A stretch of DNA of 64,000 nt. It comes from Watersipora subatra (lineage: Eukaryota; Bryozoa; Gymnolaemata; Cheilostomatida; Watersiporidae). A program made the position numbers and the translations under genes. The notes under the pieces were generated by a model. It was not told where the DNA came from. It saw only the letters and a list, made by a program, of their open reading frames with translations, and made no database searches. This document shows positions 11,530 to 25,505 of this stretch, in pieces; the stretch's first letter is position 1, and the number at the start of each line of letters is the position of its first letter. The stretch is from positions 64,210,672 to 64,274,671 of the forward strand of contig NC_088708.1 in assembly GCF_963576615.1 (NCBI RefSeq), written 5' to 3'.

Positions 11530-13190
11530 TTCTCCATTTTGATATGACAGGTAATACAGCATATTCTTTTCTCTCTTCCTTTTGTATGACAGGTAAAACT
11601 GATACTTTTCTCTCCTTTTCTGATATGACAGCTAATACAGCTAACACAGCAAGTAATTTTCTCTCCTCCTCTGATATGACAGTTAATATATACAGCTAGT
11701 ACTTTTCTCTCTTTCTTTGATATGACGGGTAATACACCAAGTACAGTTCTCTCTTCCTTTGATATGACAGGTAAAACTGGTACTTTTCTCTTCATTTTTG
11801 ATATGACAGGTAATACAGCAAGCTCTTTTCTCTTTTCCTTTAATATGACAGGTAGTACAGCAAGTACTGTTTTCTCTTCCTTTGATATGGCAAGTAATAC
11901 ATCAAGTACTCTTTTCTCCTCCTCTGATATGACAGGTAATACAGCTAGTGCTCTTTTATCCTCCTTTGATATGACAGGTAATACATCAAGTACTGTTCTC
12001 TCTTATTTTGATATGACAGTTAATACCGCTAGAACTTTTTTCTCCTCCTTGGATATGACAGGTAATACAGCAAGTTCTTTTCTCTCTTTCTATGATATGA
12101 CAAGTAAAACTGGTACTTTTCTCTCCATTTTTGATATGACAGCTAATACAGCTAACACAACAAGTATTTTTCTCTCCTCCTCTGATATGACAGTTAATAC
12201 CGCTAGTACTTTTCTCTCCTCCTTTGATATGATGGGTAATACAGCTAGTACTCTTTTCTCCTCCTTTGATATGGCAAGTAACACAGCAAGTACAGTTCTT
12301 TCTTCCTTTGATACGGCAGGTAACACAGCAAGTACTCTTCTCTCCTCCTTTGATATGACAGGTAATATAGCTATAGTGCTCTTCTCTCCTCCTCTGATAT
12401 GACTGGTAATATAGCTCGTGCTCTTTTTTCTTTCTTTGATATGACAGGTAATACATCAAGTACTGTTCTTTCTTCCTTTGATATGACAGGTAATACAACT
12501 AGTGCTCTTCTCTCTTCCTTCGATATGACAGGTAATACAGCTCGTGCTCTTTTTTCTTTCTTTGATATGACAGGTAGTACAGCAAGTACTGTTTTCTCTT
12601 CCTTTGATATGACAAGTAATACATCAAGTACTCTTTTCTCCTCCTCTGATATAACAGGTAATACAGCTAGTACTCTTCTCTCTTCCTTTTGTATGACAGG
12701 TAATACAGCTAGTGTTCTTTTTCCTCCTTTGATATGACAGATAATACAGCAAGTACTCTTCTCTCCTCCTCTGATAAGACAGGTAATACCGCTAGTGCTC
12801 TTTTCTTTTCTTTTGATATGACGAGTAATACAGTAAGTACTTTTCTCTCCTTCTTTTATATGACAGGTAATACAGCTAGTACTCTTCTCTCCTCCTCTGA
12901 TATGACAGGTAATACAGCTCGTGCTCTTTTTTCTTTCTTTGATATGAAAGGTAATACATCTAGTACTCTTTTCTCTTTCTTTGATATAACAGGTAATACA
13001 GCTATTATTCTTCTCTCTTCTTTTTGTATGACAGGTAATACAGCTAGTGCTCTTTTCTTCTCTTTTGATATGACAAGTAACACAGCAAGTACTTTTCTCT
13101 CTTCCTTTTGTATGACAGGTAATACAAAAAGTAATTTTTTCTCTTCCTTTTGTATGACAGGTAACACACTAGTTCTCTTTTCTGCTTCAA
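11530..13190. repeat. 42-bp minisatellite, about 40 copies, with a 14-codon period
   Basis: The unit reads GATATGACAGGTAATACAGC followed by a TAGTACTCTTCTCTCCTCCTTT-type half and recurs every 42 bases from about 11530. Because 42 is a multiple of three, long frames stay open, giving peptide repeats of the type DMTGNTASTLLSSF on the plus strand and VLPVISKEERTVLA-type repeats on the minus strand. The plus frame moves between phases near 11700, 12400 and 12735. I therefore read it as a non-coding minisatellite or a decayed repeat exon. No flanking exon with sensible splice sites was identified. Confidence 0.9.
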
Positions 13191-13198
13191 CAGGCTAA

Positions 13199-14760
13199 AA
13201 TCCATTTCAAATATTTATGCTCTATTGGCGTGTTTCATTGTCAATCATTGGCCAGTTGGTCAAGTAACTGTTGTTATTTTGTTGGATCAATTTTAGTTCA
13301 TCTTGAATGCTTTTAGTGTTGCATATGCACCATACCTAAGAAACATTATTTTATTTGAAAACCCACTTGTTTAACACTGTAAAGTGTTACTTTAGACTAA
13401 TCGTAGCAGAAATAATCACATTATAATAGTATTAATACTGTAGCTTTTTAGAGTTATTTTAAAGTCAGGAAAGTGTTTAAAGCTCTTTCAATTTTCTTTC
13501 AAAAACAAATAGAAAAAATAGTTGAAAATGAATTACATGCATAACCCTCACTGATCACTCATTGGACAATAACTTTACAAGCTGAATTCACCATTAATCA
13601 TTACACTTCAGTGGCTCCACATCGTTGCCACAACGTAATAGATTTCAAGAACCATCACCTCTTTTCTGCATTAGATATTCAATGTTATTGTTAATACAAG
13701 CTATAGACTACGGATGAAAAGACGAAAAAGTGTTCAATAATAACAGAGGAGTACCAGGTGGCTGCTAACAGATTGGTATGATGTCACAAAAACTTTCTAA
13801 ATACACTTTGCTATAGTTTAGTAGTAAGAGATCACAGGTTATCGCTCTCTTTAGCCATAATTTAGGTGTTTGATTTATGCATAATAAAAAACTTCATGAT
13901 GTAATAGTTTTTGTTTTAACAACTGGTTTCTAAGCTACATTTGCTGACTTCCCAGTTGAAGAGACACTGCAGATGCATGTCTATGAGATCATTGTAGAAT
14001 GTCAGTGCATAAAGGAATACCATAAATTTAATACAGGGATTTTATATGTAGATCTAGATCTTTTGTGTGAATCTAGAGCGCACATTTGTTATAAAATACA
14101 AATATTCAGATAATAGATACTGGAGAGGGCAAGTTGGTCGTATTGAATGCAACATAGAGCTTTTAGTTGGTGCTTGTAGATCTACGGTGAGTGTGATAAA
14201 TGTATTATAATAGCCCTGACAAACACAGATTGAATACATGCTACATGCAGCTAGACAGAGCTTATGTGTTACAGTTATGTTACATAAAAATCCATTATTT
14301 GTAGTTCATACAATTAGCACTATTAATTAGTAACTGGCAGCTGAGACATTGTCAATTATAATTGCTGAAAAAATAGATCCAACCATTGAGCCACCCGCTA
14401 TAGACACTTATTTATCTTTTGTACATAAAGTTTTACCCTTTCTCTGTTTTTGCCTTTTACTTGGATATCTTTCAGCAATCTCTTCTCTGTGCTTCTCATA
14501 GAAGTTTTCTTACTATGTCTTAATTAAGGTATTCATAGGTTCCTCCTATTAGTTGATATTTGTTTATCATAAACCTGGTCCTAAACAGCAGCATAATTTT
14601 TAACTGGCATAATTTCTAGGCTTAAAGTTAACTTTTTCATAAAATAGTATTGACTTTGTAGTTGATAAGATAAAATTTGAGTGATATCTTTACACTCTTT
14701 ACTGCAATAAGAGCAGAATCCGACTGCTTGTCAATCTGAAACCTAGCTAAAAGCGGTAAG
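13199..14760. other. No recognised gene
   Basis: AT-rich sequence after the 42-bp array. Stops are frequent in all frames and no known motif was seen. Confidence 0.5.
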
Positions 14761-14765
14761 AAAAA

Positions 14766-14850
14766 GGATGAACTCTCACCGGACTCAAACACAAGGTCTG
14801 AGATTCAAAGGCACATGCAGTACCACTACACCACTCAATCACCTTGCTGC
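14766..14850 (-). repeat. tRNA-derived SINE-like unit
   Basis: On the minus strand, TGGTGTAGTGG fits an RNA polymerase III A box and TGTTTGAGTCC fits a B box, at tRNA-like spacing. The intervening arms do not fold as a clean tRNA by eye, so this is a SINE head or tRNA pseudogene rather than a functional tRNA. Confidence 0.55.
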
Positions 14851-14959
14851 CCCATAAAATAATCACGGCTTTAGTGATTTACACATGACAATCTCACACC
14901 TTACAAATGAGAAATATAGCATAACTTTTATATATACTAGTAGGCAGCTAGTGTTCTAG

Positions 14960-15018
14960 TATAATATACTATTATATATTATATAAAAAAAATATATATA
15001 TATATATAAATATATTAT
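14960..15018. repeat. (TA)n-rich stretch
   Basis: An interrupted TA/A-rich run of about 60 bp. Confidence 0.8.
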
Positions 15019-18000
15019 GTAAAACGTGACCATAGCATCAATTTCAGCCTTTTTCTGAGGCAGAGGTAAGTAGGATTGTAATCGGGGTTTTGGGTCTGAT
15101 TCAACTTGTGTTTTTTAGACTCACTGTTTTCGCACAATAAACCTCAGTACGGATTGCAGATGTGATGTTAAATTCTGAAGCCTATCAGTTAGTAGTGATA
15201 TACCTAAGAGCTTCTCCTTTTATTCCTAATGTGCCATTAGTGTAAAGTACGGATACGTAAAAATGTCCAGTTTTTTGTTCAATTTGAGAGCAGGGTTTAC
15301 CAGTCTTCTGTTGTCCTAACCTTAAATTGGTGTACACCAGCTGTTTCAGCATGCTTACTTACCCCATAGACCAAGTTTCACCTCAGTCAGTGAAATACAA
15401 GCCAAGGCCGTATCCAAGGAGAACCTAACGTAAACAACCTATTTCTGTGCTTCGCGTCTTTATTCGCGATTTTCTTCGTTTCAGATTTTGAGAGTTTTGG
15501 CTGAGGTGCCTTCCGAAAATTTGCAATATCTCAGGAACTACTCAAGCTAACTGAAAAATTCAAAATGCTTTAAATTTTTCGCAAAATTCTGCATCTTGCT
15601 GTGTTACTAACTCAAAATCTCAAAATCCCTCATTTTGGTTGATTTTCACATGAGAGGTCACATATATTAAAAAATCATGCTTGTCATCTTGCTTAACCAA
15701 TATCATCAAAAATATCTGCTGAAATGCTAGCTGTTTGATGTTTATCTATGAAGGACCCTGCACCAAACTATTTATTTTGAAAGGTATATTCCTTGGTATA
15801 ATTTATTTTATAAATATCAGACATCAATTTGTAACCAGTGTAAGCTAGGGCTATATTTTTGAAAGTCAAGTGATCTGAGCTGGCTTGATTAAAAATGTAA
15901 GATCAATTTTTGTCAGTGCAGGTAATATAAATTTAAAAACAGTCATTGACTGAAAACCTGCATTAAACAAAGTTTTTGTATCTGTGTGACAGTCAAAAAT
16001 TAGCCAATGGATTTGTTTAGCTTACTTTTTACAATAGCATTTGTGTTTTTGCTTTCTGTATGACTCTAAAAGAATGCTTAAACTTCATACAAAAAGCTAT
16101 TAATTAGCCTAAAAACTTTAGCTCGGTTAAATATGGATGAATTTTTTCCATTATCAAATATATTATTTAATAATGAATAATATTCAGTTAAATATGGATA
16201 AAATTTATTCAGCCAACTGTAGTGCATTAATCATGAGATAAATTTATAGCCACTTGAGCAATATCTCATCTGTAAAAAAAATTGTTGTAGTCGGTTTAAC
16301 AGAGTCCTGAAAAAAAAATCAAATCATCGACTCAAAAAAAAACTAAAAATTGAACAGCTATAGCAGTTATATCTATGATAGCAGCAGGCTAAAACATGTT
16401 ATGTTGTAAACAACTTAATATTTTATATGAAATGTTTTTCTGTCAACATAAAACAGGATAATCCTTGGTGATAAAATTAAGCTTCCTACCGTAGGGTAAT
16501 TAAAACAGAAAGCCTAGAGTTATTCACATTTATCATTATAAAACATTCCTCGCCAATCTTGTTTTGGCATGAACCAATGAGCCACATTCTACTTAACTGG
16601 GACAAGATTCGTAGATGGCTCCAAACGAGGAAGCAGGGAACCTTTACTGGGCCACTGGGTAAGCACAGCTCACTCACCACTCAGCCTGTTTCTAGAATGT
16701 AACAATATAGAACAGACAGATGTAGCTCCATCCTTCTATAATGATTAAAATAACCATCCTACTCCGTAGCTGCTCTCAATGTACATGTATGTTAACAGTC
16801 TAAGCATTTAAAGTAATACTAGGTCTTTCATAGATTAGCTGGATCAGAACAACTATAGTCACAGGTCATGCATGCTTGATGGTAACTTTTTTATAATTGA
16901 TAAATTACAAAAAAATCTCTAGTCAGTGTTATTGTTTTTATATGATATTTCAGCTATTGAGAGAAAGCAAAGATAAAGGTCAATAAATCAAAAGATAAAG
17001 GCAGATACAGAAAAGGTACTGGCTGTGTTACGATGGAAGACAGGTGAGACAGAGTGCTGTTCAAAATAATATGCTTATGTTTGCATACTAATTTTTGTTG
17101 ATTAACATTACTTAGTGTTATAAGACTGTTAGAAGATGAAATTTGGTGATAAGATTATTAGAAAATCTTGTAAGCTGTGACACGCTGAACTTCCTTTTCT
17201 ACAATATGAATGTGAAAGCAAGGAAGCAGCTGTGATGTAGTGATCTAGAACACCTGATCAGCAAACAAGAAGACGGTTTCTGAAAAGGCTATCAATGCTA
17301 GTACTAAAATCATTTAATCTTTATTTGCTGAGATTGTTGGCAGATACAGGTCTGGTACATTTTAGGCGCCTGAACTGATTTTTAACTTAGCCTAGTTCAT
17401 GCCCTGTGACTTTGCTCAGATGTATTGGCAGTGCCTTTCATTTGATGCAGATAAATCACCAGTGAAAGAAGAACTCAGCCTAGTCATGCTTTCATGTTTT
17501 GGCAGAGTTGTAAATCTTTGGCAATATCCTTTACATACAGTTCCTCATACCTAAATATAATGAAATTGTGTATGCCTACTGTATGGTCTCTAACATGATC
17601 TGGGCAGCAGACTGAAGGCTATATAGTAAGTTATATAAAGTGGTTTGGCAAGTACTTTGAAGGTTATTTAGCAACAGCTTACAATTTGTATAACTAGTTG
17701 GCAAGGCAACAACACATTTTTGAATGGAGAATATAAAAATTAAAATTTTTAATCTTCTACAATGCTATTAGATTACCAACTTTTAAAACACATTGGTTCA
17801 ACATTGGTTCAATAATTCCTGATTTTTGTTTATTATTTTTCTTTTTTTTTGTATGTAATTAAGAACATCCTTTTGCTGTTGATTACCAATGTTGATTAAA
17901 AGTTTTACATACATAAGAACTTGAAGTAAAATTGACGAACAAGTTTGAGGCGGTTTTGAAAACAAGTGAAGCCATCTAAAGAGAGCTTCCAGCACTAATA

Positions 18001-19260
18001 AAATTAATGGAGGTCTATGAATTAAAAATAAATCTTTTCAATAAAAGTCTAAAAGAGTATATTAACAAAAATGCTGCTTTCCATCAATTTCCCCATCATT
18101 TCTGTCCCTTCCATCTTTTGGTGTTGTAAGTGTCAATATTAATGCCGCAAAATCTAGTTTGTTTTCAGCGGTTTTGAGTGCCAAGCATATGAATTACTCC
18201 TTAGGAGGGCGTAAAGAAATACACATATAATGAACCAAAGAATAGGCGATGAATCAATAGACAATTGTTCATTATAGTTAAATTCTTTCAACAAACCCTT
18301 CAAAAACATCACTCTCTGCACCATGTAGGTCAAGCAAAATTTTTAATGGCTTTCCTGTAGTTATGCATAATTCAAAATTAGTTTCATAAATTGATTTTTA
18401 CTATCACTTACAAAAAAGTAGTTTTTTAGAGCTGTTCTTCACTAATTTATAAAGATACAAAGTCATAAATTTAGTAAATGCCAAAAAAACTCATAAAAAT
18501 CAAAGTTCCAATAAATATAACCAACAAACATTAACCAATTAACATAATCAATATACCTAATGTTATGGAAAGATAATGAACAGAACACAAAAGACATAAA
18601 ATTAACACATGCGATCAAACCTCTACTTACCTGTATTAGAATTTCTAACATACAATGAGAATTCCTTTAAGCAACGTAATTTAATATAGTGATGAAATTT
18701 GGGGTGCTAGAACCACTTTATTCTTTTTGTAAACTACCTTGTATTAAGTTGTTCATTTGCCTAATTTCTTTTGTTGTGTTTCAGGTACTTTTGGCATGTT
18801 ACACCATGTTTTTATACCATTTGTTTGAATTCAAAACTCATTGATTTTTTGTTTTTACTTCTTTACATGTAATTTAGCAGACGGTTTGTTTGAACTGAAG
18901 TACTTAACAAAAAGCTGTATAGCTTAATATATTGCACTTAAATAATTAAATTTGAGTGCTTTTACTTTAATAATGCCGCCAAAAGCTAAAGAATGAAATA
19001 ATTATTACTTAAAAAAATTTCAAAAACTGACTGACAGCTGTATAAAAAAGTATCCACTTGTTTCATTAGTACATTGACTAACTGATTTCACAATAGTACA
19101 AATAAAGAAAAAAAAAATATAATTTTATTTGAGCAACATTCATTAGTAAAACTAATATTTCAATTGTAATTTGTCTGAGTATTTAAAAAAAATCAACTTT
19201 CCAAAATTTGCTGATAGGAGACCGTCTTAAAATAGTTCAAAAAGATTTTATATACATATT
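15019..19260. other. No recognised gene
   Basis: AT-rich. Short open frames (up to about 65 codons) show no family resemblance. I see no clear repeat array or transposon end. Confidence 0.45.
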
Positions 19261-19264
19261 CCCA

Positions 19265-20800
19265 GGACCACACGAGCGGAGCAGAAGTGTGGGAGTTTTT
19301 ATGATAAATGCATGTGCACACAACTTACGAAAATTACTCATCAACAATGAGATGGACCCTCGTCAAGAAATTTCATCAAAAAATTTAAGCATCGGAATGT
19401 AAAGTCGTTAAAGTATAATAACGATACAAAACACATTTAAACCTATTTAAATATGTTACCAAGCCTTTGTAAACCTTTGATAATATCTTAAAACTTACCC
19501 ATCTGATTGGATTATACACAAATAGACAGATTAATTTGAACGAAAATTGCCACAAAAAGCTTGAAAAGCTCAGTTTAATAAAAGTTGAGACCAAAAATTG
19601 AAACGCCAATAAAGCCGTGCGACCGATTGTAGAACTATTTAGCAGTGCGCATTTCACGAGAAAACCGTGCTCATTTCATCAGTCTATGGCATTTTTTACT
19701 TGTAATCGAATTTATTCAAAGGTTTCTTTAATAAACGTAGACCGTTTGAGGCGAAGACCGATTTACAGGTACGAAATTGTGGTACACAGTTTATCAGCCT
19801 GTGTTTTTTGTCCAATCACCGAAGGTTTCATTATTTGAAACGTTAGCCAAAATTCTTTACAACTTATGTACAAGCTAGGGCCGAACTACAACGCCCCTTC
19901 ATGACGAGAACATTTTTTATTCTGCTACATTTTTATACGCGTGAATGCTCCTACTCGCTTTCTGTTAAAGATCGCTTATCAAAACCATTCTACATTCAAC
20001 GCAACCAACTTTCAAACTGTGTATAGTACACAGTAGCTTGCCATTTTACTTCTAATTTTGCATTTCAGAGTTATAATAAACATATTTCTTTATTGTTGTT
20101 GAATTACATACATTACAGTAAATTAGGCATACAGCTTTATAACACTTTTATAACAGCTTTTATTTTGCTGCAGTTTGCAGAAATCTTCGAGACGCATGAA
20201 CGCTCATAGGTTTTCTATTATTGCTGTATTACAATATTAACAATATTGGTTATTTTAATAATATCAGTGCATTTTACTTATAATATTGGCCAACATTGCA
20301 TTTCTCCTATTGCAAGGGAGAGATATAAACGTGTAATAGTTTCCTTTCATTGTAGTTGTTTGTCATGACCAAACACTTTTTAAATAAATTTTCTAAAAAC
20401 CTATATAAATACCACAACTTCTCAATATTGCTACCTATGACGTTTTGAAATGTAAACGAAATTGTTCATTGGTTTTCTATTATTACTATATTAATAAAAT
20501 TGATTATTCTAAGAATATCAGTGCATTTTACTTCTAATATTGGCCAATATTGCATTTCTCCTATTGCAGGGGGAAAATATAAACATCTTTTCCATTCATT
20601 ATTGTTTATTGTTGTATATAATAACACCCACACCCAGTACATTACAGCTACCATTGCAGTTATCCTATTGCACTGCAGAGCCATTTGATTGCTAATATTG
20701 CATTTCTCAACCATCAGTACCCTTTATTTTTTTGCCAATATCTCTGGCCATCTCTTTGGTCGTGGGCTGTATGACAGTGGAATTTCTAGTTTTTAATATG
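19265..20800. repeat. Dispersed repeat R1, copy A
   Basis: Shares a long series of blocks, in order and in the same orientation, with 30010-31265. Examples are TATGATAAATGCAT, CACACAACT, CAAAACACAT, GATTATAC, AAACGCC, GTGCGCATTTCACGA, ACACAGTAGCTTGC, TTGCATTTCTCCTATTGCAG and ACATTACAGCTACCATTGCAG. The minus strand has an open frame containing MALQCNR and AVMYWV, matched in the other copy. No known transposase motif was seen in the shared part. Confidence 0.75.
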
Positions 20801-22860
20801 TCAACAAAGTAGTATGTTTTATATACAATAAACTAGGCATTTTTAAAGCTGCTAAGATAGTCTTGTTAGTGACTCCTCTTCTCTTTTAAAAGTTAATGTT
20901 GTCTTAAAACCTCTTTCATTGGTGGCTTCATTAGGTTTAATTTTAATTTGTAGCAATGGTGCTACTACACAATCATGATTACATAATTAAACAATTCCTT
21001 AACTAAACCATTCTCATTAAGCTAAACCAGGTCTTGATAAAATAATCAAACATAATGCTTCTGGTGTTATCTATGCAAAACCAAACTTTTGATAAGATTG
21101 GTAGAGTACTGCTTGCTTATAAAAAATACCTGATAGTTTTATTTCTAAACTTAAAGGCAAATGTTATCTTTAGTGCAGCTGATATAAGTCAACTAAGCAC
21201 TCGTATTTTATTAGTGAGAAATTAACTTTCTACAAACATATTTTTACAGAAAAAACTGGTCATTTGTCATGTTCTGATGGCAACAGTTCAGTTTCTGCAT
21301 AGTTCAGTAAAATCTGGCTGGTATATCTTTTTGATAGCACAGGCAAAATAACGGGCGCTTATAAACATATACAGTTATAGGAATTTATCTGTATATATGG
21401 CTAAATATATAAATTTTTGGAATTTTTAACAAAATATTTTCAAAATTGTTTTAGAATCTGTTTTTTATATCTAGAGTAAAAACAATATGTGGACCTTTAA
21501 AAGCCCTCTTACCTAGCTTGATTATCAGACTCGTATGCAAAATGATACAATCATATACACATACATACTTATAGCCAAAAAGTAAAAAGCTAAGCTTCGA
21601 TGAAATTATATGTAACTAAAAGTTCAAGATGTCGTTGACAAGAAAAAATGAAGAAACAGCATGTTTTTGGTAACATCTTGACTGTTTTTCGCTCAATAAA
21701 TTTTGTGAAATATTACCTAGTGTCACACTATTTGTGGTTTACAGCAATCCGTTATGTTATGTTTGTTACTCCTCTGCCCATGCCTCCATTGTTACAGACC
21801 CTTATTTTGTATTTTTCTAAGAGAGTTGAAAGATTTGCGGGTCTAGACAATAACATTGTAATATGTGATAATCTAAAGTTAGCTGTCAGATTAGCATGCT
21901 AAGCTGTTGCAGGAAATCCGGTAAAATAGTCAACGGAAAAACACATTTCTAGTCAGAAGAGGTTATAATGTGAGATTTAATACATTTGCTAGTACATTCA
22001 ACAATTTATTGTTCTTTGTAATAATTTTAAAGACGGTCATCATTAAAATGGCTCAAACAATGTTGAAAAGCAAAACAGTTTTTATTACTCTATAATTGAT
22101 CCTAAACCCAATAATGCATTTTTATACAATAAATATTCATCAGGCTCTACTTTCTTACATTTGTGTTCATCCCTTTCTATATTTTGCCTGCAGCAGAGGT
22201 AAAATATAGACTTGTCACTATGGCCATTTTTATATTGAAAATGAGTTTGACTCTATTACCACTTCTAAAACAAAACATAGCTTGACATTTACACTCTTGC
22301 TACAAGAGAAAAAAAATTGATGTTTTCACCTTGAATCTATGGCTTGAAAAGTCGATAGTCTTACATCACAGCCACATCTCATCATATATAAGTCATCATC
22401 ATATCAAAATAATAATCTTCTATTATATGTGTCAAGCCTAACTCTCTTTCCAAAGCCATATATGTCATTGTAGTATATGAAAAAGTCATATATATATACA
22501 TTACAGCACAGATGTTTAGTATTATTAATTAAAGCTACATTTTGTAGTTTTAAAATTCATGTAAGATTGAATCTTTCATTACTCATGCAGACACCAACAG
22601 GGACAGTTTTGCAGGATCTCATATCAACTTGGGTGTGACACTATCATCTTGGAATATTGCTCGACAATAACCCAATATTACAATTAATATGCATGCATGA
22701 CATTTCTCCCTGTTGTAGATGTTGCATTGGTTAGATTATCAGATACTTGTTGAGTAGATCTATGTAGATCGACTGATAGAAATCTGTAGACAGTAGATCT
22801 GTGTAGCAAGGCTAAACAACTTTTTAAAACTAATTTAAATTTCTAATATTATTTTGTTGT
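20801..22860. other. No recognised gene
   Basis: AT-rich. One 84-codon open frame (21648-21902) shows no recognisable motif and no splice or family support. Confidence 0.45.
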
Positions 22861-22868
22861 TTCTGCAG

Positions 22869-22947
22869 ACAGGCAAACAACAGTTTTCCCAATGAGGGAT
22901 TCACAAGTTCCCAGAGCCAGCTCCATTGGTCCCACAGTTCTCTAGAG
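22869..22947 (+). other. Candidate upstream exon 1 for D8C copy B
   Basis: 79 bp between a strong acceptor (TGTTTCTGCAG) and a donor (GTAAATAC). It is open in one frame (phase 2 in, phase 0 out), giving a Ser/Gln/Asn-rich peptide with NNSFPNEGF. Its phase fits the next candidate at 23920. It is not similar to any domain I know. Confidence 0.35.
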
Positions 22948-23919
22948 GTAAATACGTTACAACCATCAAAAGCTTAAAAATTCTGAGGTCATGCTAATAC
23001 GTAGTTATAAGACAGACTTAAAAACAGCATAGGCTACATGTATCATCGCATAGGCTTACTTAGTAAAGCTCATAAATCTACTTTGACAGAATCAATAAAA
23101 TGCATTTGCTACTCTGTCTCGCCAGTGCCTTATATTATCAGTATATAGTACAAGTACCGTAGGCCAATGGTTTGGCTGCCTTCATCACTGTGTCGTTTTT
23201 AGCAGTAGTATTATGTATCTTATAGTGAGGGACCAAATTTTTTTTACTTGTCTGTTGATTTAAGATAATTTCTGAGATATTTGTTAGGAGTTATTCTTTA
23301 AAGCATTGTTAATTTAAAACTGCATAATGCTGGGTGTAAAATGCTAAAATAATGATGCAGTGAGGTAGAAATTTCTCGCTCAATGAAAGAATAACACATT
23401 GCTACAATTATTTGGTTAAGAAAATGCTAACAGTTTTTCTTACAGTCTGTGTCAAGAGGGTTTTGCTCCTAAGAAGCATTTGAAATGCAAACATCAATTG
23501 AACCAACTTGAATCATTTTTTGTTTGCCAGTCTATTTAGTTACCATGAAAGTTAAATGAAGCACATTCAACAGAAAGTCAAAAGGGTGGCAAATTTAACA
23601 CCCTGTGTTCTGTACTCTGACATACGTGGATCTTTGCAAACCATTATAGATTTCCAGCTATTTAGTAAAATCTTATGGTTATGTTAAAATCAGATGATCA
23701 CAAAGTTGTGAATTTGAGATGAAACTAAGGGCAACGTTGTAGTAAATTTAGGCACAAAAAAACTCAGTAAAAATAATGATATTAATGAAAATAGTCATAT
23801 TGTAAAAATTTGTCTGCATCAAACGATGTTTTCAAATTAAGGATTGTAGATAAAATACTTTTATGCTATAAGCTTGCGATTGTTGAAAAATTGAATACAT
23901 TTTCCCCAAATTTTTATAG

Positions 23920-24033
23920 GCTCAAACAAAAACTTCAATTGCTGCTACCACTAACACCGAGTTGCCAACTCTAATTATACCTGCTAAGACTTTGGCACTC
24001 AATATTGTTATAACTAAAGCTTCTCAAACTTAT
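23920..24033 (+). other. Candidate upstream exon 2 for D8C copy B
   Basis: 114 bp between an acceptor (ATTTTTATAG) and a donor (GTATGTAA), phase 0 on both sides. It encodes a Thr/Ala/Ile-rich peptide containing SIAATTNTELPTL. Its phase is compatible with the candidates on both sides. Confidence 0.35.
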
Positions 24034-24604
24034 GTATGTAATAATACACATTATTTTTGTAGCTATGATAGGAGTAGATAGTACTCAATAGTAGTTAGTT
24101 GACTATTGCATAGAGTTGAGGTGTGCAATAAAGCTTGCATATCAAATATTATTTCTACTTAGCAATACACAAAATAATAACATAAGCCATGCTATTTGTT
24201 GTTCTTTATTTATATATTTGAATTTAATATATTCTATATTTTTCAACCTGCGCTCAAAAACATATTTAATGTAATAACTTATTAATGTAAATTATCAGTT
24301 TATCTTTGCGCATATATTAGTCGATTCCGTTTATTCATGCTTGTTTCTGGATTTGAATATGCTAATTTCATACTGCAATAATATGTTAAACTGCATAATA
24401 AGTTAGCTTACTCTTTTAAGGTACATGTAGATTGAATTTAGTCCCATGAGTGTAGCAGCTCTGTTTATACCCTCTTGCAACAAATATAGAGCGTACACCT
24501 GTTATAGTTGTTAGTGAAATCAAAACATAAAAACTAGCAACACTTTCATAGAGGCTGATTGCTAATCAATTCAACATCCTCAATGTAAGTTATATGCATT
24601 GTAG

Positions 24605-24728
24605 ATGTTCTTATCGGCTCTTGCCCAGCAAAGCTGTAATGACTATTTGAAACCCAAGAATACACCAAACTCAGACCCAAGCTATTCAACAGCTTCAGGA
24701 AGTGCTCAACAGAAACCTTATTCACAAA
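24605..24728 (+). other. Candidate upstream exon 3 for D8C copy B
   Basis: 124 bp after an acceptor (TGCATTGTAG), phase 0 in, ending at a donor-like GTATACAT in phase 1. That is the phase needed by the transmembrane exon at 25506. It encodes a polar peptide with CNDYLKPK and Pro/Ser/Tyr-rich sequence (DPSYSTASGS), suitable for a cytoplasmic tail. It starts with ATG, but that could also be an internal Met. If the donor is not used, the frame runs to a stop at about 24770. Confidence 0.35.
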
Positions 24729-25505
24729 GTATACATACAACTTACTTCATTGATAATTCACATTTATAGACCTTTTGACACAAATATTGAAATGAGGAAA
24801 GTTGGCTACGTAATAAGTTTAGATCAATATTGCATTATCTTTATTTAGTAGCAGTTCGACATTACTGACTTTTAAACTACCCAAAAACATAGTGCCCAGC
24901 AAGACAAAATGGTGGTTAAATAAACAGTTTGTAAACAAATGAATATTGGTTCTCACTAATGTTCATAAATGACATGGATATCTCATTGGCTGATAACTCA
25001 CTAAAACTGGTGTGTACACATTTTACTTTTTATTTTTGGTTATTATCGTGGATAGATATACATCTCACAAATTTGTTTTTCAATGCCTAGTACTGAACCG
25101 TTAACCAAATAACTTAAAGCGGTTTTAATATATCTACATGTATTTCATCAGAACTGAAGTCTAAAAAAATTGACTTACAACAAATAACTTGCTTAGTTAA
25201 CTTGTGTCAAATATCTTGTAGTAAGTTGACATAGCTGTTGGCTCTTTTGATTTGTAGTGAGCAAATCATCCAAGTATTGCCTTACTAAAATGCATATTCA
25301 CAGAGTTTGTGTTCAGAAAACAGTATTCAATGACAGGTTTCTTCTCCAGAAAAATATATCACAATCATTAAAAGTGCTGATTTGTTTCTAGGACCTTAAT
25401 TTCTAAAAATAATTGAATCCGTAATTGAATTGGGGAAAATATTTTGACTAGTCTCTGTCATTCCGATAAAATTGTCTCAAGTTATAAACCATGTTGGTTT
25501 TGTAG

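Noticed and set aside
11722-13198. Three successive plus-strand frames of 112-226 codons and matching minus frames
   Set aside because: All are within the 42-bp minisatellite. The frame shifts between them and no splice context was found, so not called as CDS.
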